Part shown: piece after piece, positions 17,305 to 26,008 of the stretch | Numbering within the stretch: position 1 is the stretch's first letter | Layout of the letters: every line of letters begins with the position of its first letter | DNA from: Tamlana carrageenivorans | Lineage (GTDB): Bacteria; Bacteroidota; Bacteroidia; Flavobacteriales; Flavobacteriaceae | Direction of reading: 5' to 3' | Assembly: GCF_002893765.1 (NCBI RefSeq) | Contig: NZ_CP025938.1 | Coordinates: forward strand, 3,739,501-3,803,500 | DNA length: 64,000 nucleotides | Position numbers and translations under genes: made by a program | The notes under the pieces: model-generated | Seen by the model: only the letters and a program-made list of their open reading frames with translations | What the model was told of the DNA's origin: nothing | Databases searched by the model: none

Positions 17305-19245
17305 TTAGTCCTGAACTTTAACTATGGTTAAATTATCATGCATTACCAAATAAGCCGAATCATTATAATAGCCACCTAAAGGCTGTTTTTTATATGCAAA
17401 TTTATTCTCAACGTATTCTGTAAGCGGGGCATTAATAGTAGACATGTACAAATCGTTGGAAGAAGCCAAACGCAATACAACATCCATAGCTAAATCAAAG
17501 CCTTTTACGGCGCGTTTATTAGGAATTGTGTTATAAATACGGTTATATGTTTTTACAAAAGAATTATACTGACTTTCGTTATACTCCAATAATCCCGTTG
17601 CAAAATGAAAACGTAATTTAGACAAATGACTGTTATTAATTTGGTCGCTTTCAAAAGCCATATTAATGTTTGTAGTAACTAAGATAATATCAACCGCTTG
17701 ATGCTGATTTTCTGTATTTTCTTTACGAATTAAAGAAGCCAAAATACTCGTTACGTTTGAGGCAAATCCATCATTTTTAGTTTCCAAAAACACATAGTTT
17801 TTTCCTGGCTTAAGGCCTCTACTAATTTCTTCTCGGGTAGCAAAAAACTCATCCTTACCATTTTTACCTTTTCTCGACTCGACATGATTGGCTGCAGGAA
17901 AATCATTTTTAAGATCTCTAGCAATAGCTGAAGAATTAGAATCGGATACAATTAATACATTATAACTGAGTGTATCGGCTTTTACAAAGTTGACGATTTT
18001 TTGTTTTAACAATTCATCTGAAGGACGAGATTGAAAAACATTATCACGTAAATTTAAATTTAAACCTATAGGAGACACCACCGGTATATGATCGGCATTT
18101 AAAGCCGCAGCTACTTTATCAAAACACATTGAAGTTAAAGGCCCTATTACAGCATCGACATCTTTAAAATCATGATCTTCCACAATTTTAGTCACCTCAC
18201 TAACACTATTCTTGGTATCATAAACATCAAGTTTCAAAGAAATCCCAAGTTTTTTCAAGGAATCGACAGCAACTAATACCCCTGAATAAAATTCTAAAGA
18301 AGCATTTAGATACGGATCACTCTTGATGCTGTTTTTTGCATGTGAGACAGAATCAAAATCTACACGATTTAATCGGAAAGGCAACATCACAGCAATGTGT
18401 TTTGTTTTACGATTAGAAATACTATCCACAAGATTTACTTTTTCGGCTACCGAACCTCCCACTATAGGAGCTACTGCTTCAGAAAACGGAATTTTTAAAA
18501 TCATACCAGATTTCAATCCTGTTTCCGCTAAACCAGGATTGAGCGCTTCTAATTCCGATTGTTCTAAATCTAATTTTATTTTAAGTCTGTAAAAGCCTTC
18601 TTTAGGTAAAACTTTATAATAGCTATATTGTTGTTCATCGATAACTTTTTCTTCCGACTCGTCAAGGTTAGGCACTAATAGAATTTGGCCTTCCTTTAGC
18701 ACCTCCCCCATATCTGGGTTAAGCGCTTCCAATTCTTTTAAAGTGATACCAAACTTATAAGCCACACGCCACTTCCCTTCTTTAGGTAATACGATGTATT
18801 TTTTAGTGGGCTTCACTTCTTCAACGACCTTTACGGTTTTATATACAGGAATTTGAATCTTATCTCCTTTTCGTAACGGATTTGAGTATAAAAAGGTATT
18901 ATATTTTTTGATATCGGCTTCCTCAACATTATACATTTTAGCCAAGCTATATAAGGTTTCTTTTCGCTTAACACGGTGAGGTTTTAAACCCTGAAACACT
19001 CTTGAAACAGTAGTTGTTGTTTCAGGCTTTTCGGCTTTAGAAATAGGAATAATTAATATCGTATTCGCTTTTAAACCGCTTTTAGCATCCGGGTTCAACT
19101 TATAAATACCTGAAGTTGAAACCGAATAACGCTTGGCTAAACTTTCAACAGTCTCACCTTCTTTAACGTTATGTGTGCTAAAATTTTGAGCCTTAACACT
19201 TGTAAATGTCAATACAAAAACCAGTACTAATAATATTCTATTCAT
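17305..19245 (-). CDS. LysM-domain periplasmic protein with ABC-type binding-protein fold
   Basis: The 646-residue exported protein has a signal peptide (residues 1-19, ending VKAQ). Four LysM-like repeats follow at ~25-70, 90-140, 146-195 and 205-255; clear examples are VKEGETVESLAKRYSV and RVKRKETLYSLAKMYNV. A C-terminal type-1 periplasmic-binding fold (~285-646) starts at KHIAVMLPFRLNR and contains VDAVIGPLTSMCFDKVAAAL. LysM repeats bind peptidoglycan. The binding fold resembles LpoA-type activators or amino-acid receptors, so a wall-associated sensor or activator of synthesis is plausible but unproven. It lies downstream of guaA on the same strand, separated by a repeat element. Confidence 0.88.
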   Translation of the reverse strand: MNRILLVLVFVLTFTSVKAQNFSTHNVKEGETVESLAKRYSVSTSGIYKLNPDAKSGLKANTILIIPISKAEKPETTTTVSRVFQGLKPHRVKRKETLYSLAKMYNVEEADIKKYNTFLYSNPLRKGDKIQIPVYKTVKVVEEVKPTKKYIVLPKEGKWRVAYKFGITLKELEALNPDMGEVLKEGQILLVPNLDESEEKVIDEQQYSYYKVLPKEGFYRLKIKLDLEQSELEALNPGLAETGLKSGMILKIPFSEAVAPIVGGSVAEKVNLVDSISNRKTKHIAVMLPFRLNRVDFDSVSHAKNSIKSDPYLNASLEFYSGVLVAVDSLKKLGISLKLDVYDTKNSVSEVTKIVEDHDFKDVDAVIGPLTSMCFDKVAAALNADHIPVVSPIGLNLNLRDNVFQSRPSDELLKQKIVNFVKADTLSYNVLIVSDSNSSAIARDLKNDFPAANHVESRKGKNGKDEFFATREEISRGLKPGKNYVFLETKNDGFASNVTSILASLIRKENTENQHQAVDIILVTTNINMAFESDQINNSHLSKLRFHFATGLLEYNESQYNSFVKTYNRIYNTIPNKRAVKGFDLAMDVVLRLASSNDLYMSTINAPLTEYVENKFAYKKQPLGGYYNDSAYLVMHDNLTIVKVQD

Positions 19246-19316
19246 AGTTTGTTATTATCTGCTAATATAAAGATAGTAAAACGTAAATACCTACGCCGAA
19301 TTACATTAAATGTAAA

Positions 19317-19463
19317 TAAAAAAGAGGCCGTCTAAAAAGTATTAAACACGTCATTCTGAATTTATTTCAGAATCTCATCATACTGATAACCAGTCGTTAT
19401 AAGAACCTGAATCAAGTTCAGGTTGACGAAAATTTTACTTTTTGTACAGCCTCTCTCTTTTTT
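19317..19463. repeat. MITE/REP-like palindromic repeat element
   Basis: The edges are inverted repeats: AAAGAGGCCGTCTAAAAAGT on the left against AAAGAGAGAGGCTGTACAAA on the right (minus strand). Two internal hairpins are perfect or near perfect: ATTCTGAA-ttta-TTCAGAAT around 19353-19373, and AACCTGAA-tcaag-TTCAGGTT at 19404-19424. It lies between guaA (3' side) and the LysM gene, where it could terminate or stabilise the guaA transcript. Confidence 0.7.
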
Positions 19464-19536
19464 CATATAGTATGCTGAAACCAAAATTATGTATTTAATC
19501 CTAAATCACAAAATTTAAAGGTTTCAGTCATCATCT

Positions 19537-21072
19537 TTATTCCCACTCAATTGTTGCAGGTGGTTTTGAACTAATATCGTAAACTACTCGGTTTACACCT
19601 TTTACTTTATTTATAATATCGTTTGATGTTTTTTGAAGAAACTCGTATGGTAAATTTACCCAATCGGCAGTCATTCCATCGGTACTTTCAACAGCTCTAA
19701 GTGCCACACATTTTTCGTAGGTACGCTCATCGCCCATCACACCTACACTGTTAACAGGTAATAACATGGCGCCAGCTTGCCATACTTTATCGTATAGTCC
19801 CCAAGTTTTAAGTCCGTTGATAAAAATAGCATCAACTTCCTGAAGGATGCGTACTTTTTCGGCTGTAATATCGCCTAAAATACGGATACCTAGCCCTGGA
19901 CCAGGAAATGGGTGACGACCTAGTAATTCTGGATCGATTCCTAAGGTAGCACCAACACGTCTTACCTCATCTTTAAAAATAGCTCTTAAAGGTTCTACGA
20001 TTTTAAGTTTCATAAAATCAGGTAATCCCCCAACATTATGATGACTTTTAATAGTTGCTGAAGGACCTCCGGTTGCAGAAACACTTTCAATAACATCTGG
20101 GTAAATGGTTCCCTGAGCTAACCATTTTACATCCTCTAATTTATGAGCTTCGTCATCAAATACTTCTATAAAAGCATTTCCGATGGCTTTACGTTTTAAT
20201 TCTGGATCTTCAATTCCTGCTAAAGCGGCTAAAAATCTATCGGATGCATCAACGCCTTTAACGTTAAGTCCCATACCTTCATATTGCTTTAAAACACTTT
20301 CGAATTCGTTTTTACGAAGTAAGCCATTATTCACAAAAATACAGTATAAGTTAGCTCCAATAGCCTTGTTTAATAGTACCGCAGCTACTGTAGAATCTAC
20401 ACCTCCTGAAAGCCCTAAAACAACTTTGTCGCCGCCAACTTTTGCTTGTATGGCCTCAACGGTTTCTTCAACAAAAGAATCAGGGGTCCAATCTTGATTA
20501 AGTCCTGCAATACCTACCAAAAAGTTTTCTAAGAGTTGTTTACCATCTGTAGAGTGGTAAACTTCAGGATGAAACTGAATGGCAAAGGTTGTTTCACCTT
20601 CAATTTTATAAGCAGCATTTTCAACATCGGTGGTACTTGCTAGTAGCACACCATTTTCTGGTAATTTTTTAATGGTATCAGAATGGCTCATCCACACTTG
20701 GCTGCCTTGACTGATATTTTGAAAAAATGCTTCTTCACTTTTAATAAATGACAAGTTCGCACGACCATACTCTCTCGTATTTGAAGGTGCCACTTCGCCA
20801 CCAGAAAAGTGCGCTAAATATTGTGCACCGTAACATACGGCAAGCATTGGTTTCACCCCTCTTATCCCCTTTAAATCAGGATGTAAGGCGTCTTCACCTC
20901 TTACAGAGTTTGGACTACCAGAAAGAATCACTGCTTTGTATTCTTCTAGATTGGTTGGAATCTTGTTAAATGGATGTATTTCGGAGTAGATGTTGAGTTC
21001 TCTAACTCGACGAGCAATAAGTTGAGTGTATTGCGATCCGAAGTCTAAAATTAGTACCTTATCATGTTGCAT
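19537..21072 (-). CDS. guaA: GMP synthase (glutamine-hydrolysing)
   Basis: A complete GuaA of about 511 residues. The N-terminal class-I glutamine amidotransferase contains the nucleophile motif AVCYGAQ (Cys80) and the His in QFHPEVYHS. The ATP-pyrophosphatase domain carries the PP-loop LGLSGGVDSTVAAVLL, and the C-terminal dimerisation domain ends KPPATIEWE. It converts XMP to GMP using glutamine-derived ammonia. The longest frame begins with TTG at 21078; the ATG at 21072 (MQHDKVLILDFG) gives the normal N-terminus and is preferred. A TAnnTTTG box abuts this ATG, so the transcript may be nearly leaderless. Confidence 0.96.
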   Translation of the reverse strand: MQHDKVLILDFGSQYTQLIARRVRELNIYSEIHPFNKIPTNLEEYKAVILSGSPNSVRGEDALHPDLKGIRGVKPMLAVCYGAQYLAHFSGGEVAPSNTREYGRANLSFIKSEEAFFQNISQGSQVWMSHSDTIKKLPENGVLLASTTDVENAAYKIEGETTFAIQFHPEVYHSTDGKQLLENFLVGIAGLNQDWTPDSFVEETVEAIQAKVGGDKVVLGLSGGVDSTVAAVLLNKAIGANLYCIFVNNGLLRKNEFESVLKQYEGMGLNVKGVDASDRFLAALAGIEDPELKRKAIGNAFIEVFDDEAHKLEDVKWLAQGTIYPDVIESVSATGGPSATIKSHHNVGGLPDFMKLKIVEPLRAIFKDEVRRVGATLGIDPELLGRHPFPGPGLGIRILGDITAEKVRILQEVDAIFINGLKTWGLYDKVWQAGAMLLPVNSVGVMGDERTYEKCVALRAVESTDGMTADWVNLPYEFLQKTSNDIINKVKGVNRVVYDISSKPPATIEWE

Positions 21073-21075
21073 GCG

Positions 21076-21083
21076 CAAAAATA
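21076..21083 (-). promoter_or_regulatory. Possible guaA -7 box (near-leaderless transcript)
   Basis: TATTTTTG on the minus strand matches TAnnTTTG and ends four bases before the preferred guaA ATG at 21072. A start point 5-8 nt downstream would fall at or inside the start codon. No clear -33 TTTG is found at the right distance, so this may be a chance match in AT-rich DNA. Confidence 0.3.
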
Positions 21084-21134
21084 TGAATTGATTTTTTATT
21101 GACGAATTACCGAACCAATTTTTTGAGGTTTTTT

Positions 21135-22508
21135 TTAAGCCATGGTTTCTAAAATCATGCGAATATCTTCCTCGGTGGTATCGGGGTTAATAAAGCAAAA
21201 GCGTGAAACGGTTTCAAAAGTATCGGCCGTTTTCCACTTGGTTGGCGTTACTAAAGCAAATCCTGATTCATGATTTTGGTAAGTCCAATGTTTGTAATCA
21301 TCTGGATTCCAACCTATTCTTCTATATAAAACGCATGACAAACTAGGATCTCTTACCAGTTCAACATGAGGCATCTCATCAATTAAACGTCCTGCTATTT
21401 GTGCCAATTCTATACCGCGTTCTACAGCTTGCTTATAACGATCGGTGCCATGCATGGCTAAAGAAAACCATAAAGGCAAGCCTCTCACCCGGCGTGTTAG
21501 TTGTATTTGATAATCGGTTGGATTAAAGCCATGAGCGCCTTCATCTTTAAAAATATCCAGATAAGAACCTTCCTGGGAATGCGCATCCTTTGCTAATTCT
21601 GGATTTTTATAAATTACCGCACCACAATCGTAGGGAGAGAACATCCACTTATGCGGATCGATAGTAATACTATCAGCTTTTTCTATACCCTTAAACAAGT
21701 GTTTCACCGAGTCGGCCATTAAAGCCCCACCACCGTAAGCAGCATCTACATGAAACCATAAATTTTCTTGTTCACAAACTTCAGCGATACCTTCCAAATC
21801 ATCAATAATTCCAGCATTTGTAGTCCCACCAGTCCCCACAACAGCAAATAAGCGCTGTTTTTCTAAAGGCGATAATTTGTTTATAGCATCTTGTAACGCT
21901 GCTTTTTCCAAACAATCTTCGGTATCAACAAGAACCACATCGATATCGGCAACTTTAGCCATGGCTTTCACCGAAGAATGCGCACCAATAGAGGTTATAA
22001 TAAGTCCTTTTTGAGATTTATGTTCGGCATCACTATTACGCCAATATTCACGAGCTGTTACAATAGCCGAAAGGTTTGCGGCGGTTCCACCACTTGTAAA
22101 TACACCAAAAGCCCCTTCAGGTAAACCCGTTAAAGACACCATCCAGCGCATGGCTTCGTTTTCACAAAAAATACCTCCGGCACCTTCCATCCAATACGCA
22201 CCATGAATACTAGAGGCTGCTGTAACTAAATCGAACATAATGGCTGCTCTGGTTGGCGATGCTGGTACAAAAGCTAAATTTCTAGGATGATCCACAGGCA
22301 CATTAGCCCCTGCAAGATGTTTACGCCACAACTTAAAAGCATATTCGCCACCAATTCCTTTTTCGGTAACGGTTTCGCCTACTAAGGCCTTTAATTCTTC
22401 AGCTTTTTTAGGTTTTCCAATTTTAGTGGTTGTAGAGGACACTCTATCGATAACATATTTCATGGTATCCATAGTCATCTCTACCAAATCAAAGTCAATC
22501 TTATGCAT
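21135..22508 (-). CDS. PLP-dependent group II decarboxylase
   Basis: This 457-residue protein belongs to the aspartate-aminotransferase-fold group II decarboxylases. Visible motifs are TSGGTAANLSAIVTARE, the cofactor-stacking His in GAHSSVKAMAKV, HVDAAYGGGALM, and the PLP-binding lysine in DPHKWMFSPYDCG (Lys287). The family decarboxylates amino acids such as glutamate, diaminobutyrate, aspartate or aromatic residues; the substrate cannot be told from the motifs alone. It sits between guaA and bshC on the same strand without tight coupling. The ATG at 22508 agrees with the usual family length. Confidence 0.88.
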   Translation of the reverse strand: MHKIDFDLVEMTMDTMKYVIDRVSSTTTKIGKPKKAEELKALVGETVTEKGIGGEYAFKLWRKHLAGANVPVDHPRNLAFVPASPTRAAIMFDLVTAASSIHGAYWMEGAGGIFCENEAMRWMVSLTGLPEGAFGVFTSGGTAANLSAIVTAREYWRNSDAEHKSQKGLIITSIGAHSSVKAMAKVADIDVVLVDTEDCLEKAALQDAINKLSPLEKQRLFAVVGTGGTTNAGIIDDLEGIAEVCEQENLWFHVDAAYGGGALMADSVKHLFKGIEKADSITIDPHKWMFSPYDCGAVIYKNPELAKDAHSQEGSYLDIFKDEGAHGFNPTDYQIQLTRRVRGLPLWFSLAMHGTDRYKQAVERGIELAQIAGRLIDEMPHVELVRDPSLSCVLYRRIGWNPDDYKHWTYQNHESGFALVTPTKWKTADTFETVSRFCFINPDTTEEDIRMILETMA

Positions 22509-22601
22509 TTAAGTTATATTTTATATAAAAATCCAAAATTAAGCTTATCATTAGAAACTGTGAAATTTTAACAGCAATTAATCGAAAAGCTTTTTAGAAA
22601 A

Positions 22602-24203
22602 CTATAAAGTCAATATCGAAAAGGCACCACTTAAAGGATTCAAGTTTGCAATAAGGCTAGGCACAAGCTTTTCACCATACTCCAAATAAAATTGAGAAAA
22701 ATTGGTGTTTCGTTCTTGCAGACTCTTATTAGGGAAAAGCGCATTTTGAAGGTCGGTCATACGCAAAACCTCATCGGATAATTTTCGTTTCTGGGCTTTC
22801 AGTAATCGTTTTTCCAAATGATCTAAGCCTTTTAATTGCTTTACTTCTTGAGCCTTTATAGCGCCTAAAAAAGATTTATCGGTTTGTTCGGCCAGATCGT
22901 ATAAAGCTAAAAATTGTTCTTTTAGGTGTTTTTTCTGAGCAGAGAAATCGATATCGATATTTGAAATTTCACGTACTTTTTTATTGATGAAGGTACTTTG
23001 CTTCAAAAATAAATCTTGGGTAGAAATATCTAAATTATTTAATTTTTTAAGCTGATTTTCGGTCTGAATTAAAACAGAGTTTCTCAACAATAACATGGAA
23101 AAAGGCACATCAACAGCATTAAAATAGCCTTTCAGCTGAAACCAATAGGCTAATTCTCCGCCACCACCAATATAGCACAAGTTAGGTAAAATGACTTCTT
23201 GGTATAAAGGACGCATGATAACGTTTGGCGAAAAGCGTTGAGGGTTTTCATTTAATTCCTGTAACAATTCGGCTTCGTTCCAATGGATGTTTGTGTTTAA
23301 AACTTTATAAACCTCATCTTCAAAAACGATACGCTCTCGTAACTGATTTTCAATGTAAAATAGATTTATTTCTCTAGGATTAACTTGTATTTTGTAGTCT
23401 TGAAAAGCTTCTGTAAGAGCATCATTGGTTTTAGAAACCGCTTGAAACGACACTTGGTTAAAAAGTTCCTCCTTCATAAAAGGAATAAAATCCCTTTTCA
23501 AACGTGCATTATTGGCATCTAAAATAACCAAGCCATACTCTTTAAATAAAGCATTGGCTAGAAAACGGGTTGCATCAGCTAGATTACCATGATCCAAATA
23601 CGCCTTCTTAAAAAGTTCCTTAATGGTTTCGGCATGTGTCGTAGAGCCTAATTCTTCTGAAAAAACATCAAAAACGGCTTGTAAACCTTCTGTAGATAAT
23701 TCGCCTACAGGCCCAGTGGATTCGCGATTCCACTGTACTTTTTTTCCCTTAAAATTAAAATAGTTGATTTCATCGAAATCATGATCTTCTGTAGCCATCC
23801 AATATATAGGCACAAAATTACTTTCGGGGTGTTCCTTTTTTAAGGTTTTAGCGAGGTTTATGGCCGAGACAATTTTATATAAGAAATATAAGGGGCCGGT
23901 AAATAAATTTAATTGATGGCCTGTAGTGACGGTAAAGGTATTTTCCGCTTGCAACAATTCAATCTGACTTAATACCAGTTTAGACGTTTCTAGGTTTTTA
24001 TATTGCCCTTTTAGAACGGAAACCAAAGTTTGTCGCGACTCCAAACTAAAGGATTTACTTTTTTCTTCTATTTGAAGTTTAAAATTATCCAAGTTCGGAA
24101 ACCTGTTATAAAACGGCTGTAATGTTTCACTTTCAGCTAAATAGTCACAAATTAATGATGAAAAATAGCCGGTTTTATTAAAAGGAAGGGTTTTATGCTG
24201 CAT
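22602..24203 (-). CDS. bshC: Bacillithiol biosynthesis cysteine-adding enzyme BshC
   Basis: A 533-residue protein recognised from the BshC hallmarks TTGHQLNLFTGPLYFLYK (ATP/substrate site) and YWMATEDHDFDEIN, with the C-terminal coiled-coil region (~430-490, rich in KQLKGLDHLEKRLLKAQK). Family knowledge: BshC adds cysteine to glucosaminyl-malate, the last step of bacillithiol synthesis, the main low-molecular-weight thiol in many Bacteroidota. bshA and bshB are not in this window, as is usual. Start at 24203 gives the standard N-terminus (LPFNKTGYFSSLICDYL). Confidence 0.95.
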   Translation of the reverse strand: MQHKTLPFNKTGYFSSLICDYLAESETLQPFYNRFPNLDNFKLQIEEKSKSFSLESRQTLVSVLKGQYKNLETSKLVLSQIELLQAENTFTVTTGHQLNLFTGPLYFLYKIVSAINLAKTLKKEHPESNFVPIYWMATEDHDFDEINYFNFKGKKVQWNRESTGPVGELSTEGLQAVFDVFSEELGSTTHAETIKELFKKAYLDHGNLADATRFLANALFKEYGLVILDANNARLKRDFIPFMKEELFNQVSFQAVSKTNDALTEAFQDYKIQVNPREINLFYIENQLRERIVFEDEVYKVLNTNIHWNEAELLQELNENPQRFSPNVIMRPLYQEVILPNLCYIGGGGELAYWFQLKGYFNAVDVPFSMLLLRNSVLIQTENQLKKLNNLDISTQDLFLKQSTFINKKVREISNIDIDFSAQKKHLKEQFLALYDLAEQTDKSFLGAIKAQEVKQLKGLDHLEKRLLKAQKRKLSDEVLRMTDLQNALFPNKSLQERNTNFSQFYLEYGEKLVPSLIANLNPLSGAFSILTL

Positions 24204-24408
24204 GTTTAGTAAAAAATCACGTAAATATACTGTTATTCTATTTTAACAAATCTAAAAATTAAGTTAAGATGCTTCTATTTGGCTTAACCGCCAATTAATA
24301 CTGAGGTAACGTTTAAAGCTTTGTCTAAGTAATGTATTAATCCTTACTTAACCTTATTAACTTTCAACTAACCCTAAGATAAACATTCAACATCAATCAC
24401 TTAACACG

Positions 24409-24434
24409 TTTCCCGTGCACTCATAATACATTTG
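24409..24434 (+). promoter_or_regulatory. Promoter of the PhoX-like/peroxidase operon
   Basis: TACATTTG at 24427-24434 is an exact TAnnTTTG -7 box, 38 nt before the ATG at 24473. The upstream TTTC at 24409-24412 is only a partial -33 match with short spacing, so the -7 box carries most of the support. Confidence 0.5.
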
Positions 24435-24472
24435 ATAGAAACATAAACCAAACAAATTATCAATTTTTAATT

Positions 24473-26002
24473 ATGAAAAACTTATTTAAACTTTTACTGC
24501 TTTTATTAGTACTTACAACCACGAGTACGGTGTTAGTCGCTTGTGATGGCGAAGACGGAAAAGATGGTATTAACGGTACAAACGGACAAGATGGTCAAGA
24601 CGGTGAGGATGGCGCCGATTATTCGGTTGAAGACTTGATTCCGCTTGAAACTTCAAGAACACCTAACTTTTTAAAAGTAGAGTCCGCTTTCACTTCAATT
24701 GAAGTAACTCCAATTTTGTCTTCTGAAGATGTTTTAGAAAGTACTCCAGATTTCGTTTACGGTTCTATGGCAGATGGTGCTGGTCTTTTAGCTGAAAATG
24801 ATGGTACTTTTACTTTAATTAATAACATTGAAGCCGATTTTGCTATTGCAAGAATTAGATTAAACAAAGATTTAAAACCTATGCATGGTGAGTACATAGT
24901 AAATGCTTTTGCTACGGCTTTTACGGCTCAATGTTCGGGGTCTTTAATCACACCTGAAGAACATGGTTTTGGACCACTTTTCCTATCTGGAGGAGAATGG
25001 GAAGGTTCTTCAAAAGGTGTTTTTGCTACTAACCCATATAAATCTGCTGACAATGCTGACACAGCTATCTTACTGCCTAGTTTAGGTGAATGGTCTACCG
25101 AAAATGCTGTTATTCTCGGAAAAGATGCTTATTCAGATAAAACCGTAGTTTTTATAGGTGATGATCACTCTGATAACTCGGTACCTTCTGGACAATTAGG
25201 GATGTACGTTGGAAAACGAGGAAACCTAGACAGTGGCCAGATTTACGGATTAAAAGTAACAACGGCTGGTATTGATTTTGAAATGGATATGGCTGAAGGT
25301 GTTGAATACGATGCCGAGTTTGTAGAACTTAACGAAACACAAATCGATCTATTAGACGCTGAAGCGAAAGCTAAAGGCATTATGGGCTTCTCAAGGTTAG
25401 AAGATATCGATTATAGACGTGGTTCGGCTGCTGCTGAAAGAGAAATTTATTTTTGTGTTACAGGAAGAGATAGAGCCGACTTAGTTGGGAAAGGGTCATT
25501 ATTAGGTCGTGTTTACAAGGTGGTTTTAAATGAAACGGATCCAGCTGGAGCTGCGAAAATCACTTGTATTTTAGATGGCGATAAAGTTGGTGGAAAGGCA
25601 GATGGCTTCCACTCTCCAGACAACATCCTTGTTACCGAAAATTATGCTTACATTCAAGAAGATCCTAATGGATACGCTTATTTAAACGCTAATATTTCAG
25701 GGTATGCTAAAATGTACCAGTACAACTTAAACACTGGTGAATTAAAAACCGTTTTAGAGTGTGATCAAGATGCTGCTGCAGCTGCTGGTTATGGAACGAC
25801 AACTAACACTTGGGAAATTACAGGTATGATTGACGTTACTGATGTGGTAAACAACGGCGAAAACACATTTATAGTGATCACTCAAAACCACGGTTGGGAG
25901 CCTGCTGATGGTTCTGCATTTACAGACCCCACAGCAAACTCGGTAAACAACTCAAGAAAAGAAGGTTCTACATTATTCACAATTACAGGATTAGAGCGAT
26001 AA
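24473..26002 (+). CDS. PhoX-like (DUF839) lipoprotein with collagen-like N-terminal tract
   Basis: The 509-residue protein starts with a lipoprotein signal (LTTTSTVLVAC, Cys24). Residues ~25-49 form a glycine-every-third-residue tract (GEDGKDGINGTNGQDGQDG), like the collagen-like linkers of bacterial surface proteins. The body resembles PhoX/DUF839 beta-propellers: SRLEDIDYRR, REIYFCVTG, GRVYKVVLNETDPAG and GFHSPDNILVTENYAYIQED correspond in order to the blades that carry metal ligands. PhoX proteins are calcium/iron-dependent phosphatases, but catalytic competence cannot be judged here. The gene leads a plus-strand operon with a di-haem peroxidase 6 nt downstream. Alternative: a non-enzymatic propeller. 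Confidence 0.65.
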   Translation: MKNLFKLLLLLLVLTTTSTVLVACDGEDGKDGINGTNGQDGQDGEDGADYSVEDLIPLETSRTPNFLKVESAFTSIEVTPILSSEDVLESTPDFVYGSMADGAGLLAENDGTFTLINNIEADFAIARIRLNKDLKPMHGEYIVNAFATAFTAQCSGSLITPEEHGFGPLFLSGGEWEGSSKGVFATNPYKSADNADTAILLPSLGEWSTENAVILGKDAYSDKTVVFIGDDHSDNSVPSGQLGMYVGKRGNLDSGQIYGLKVTTAGIDFEMDMAEGVEYDAEFVELNETQIDLLDAEAKAKGIMGFSRLEDIDYRRGSAAAEREIYFCVTGRDRADLVGKGSLLGRVYKVVLNETDPAGAAKITCILDGDKVGGKADGFHSPDNILVTENYAYIQEDPNGYAYLNANISGYAKMYQYNLNTGELKTVLECDQDAAAAAGYGTTTNTWEITGMIDVTDVVNNGENTFIVITQNHGWEPADGSAFTDPTANSVNNSRKEGSTLFTITGLER

Positions 26003-26008
26003 AAAAAC

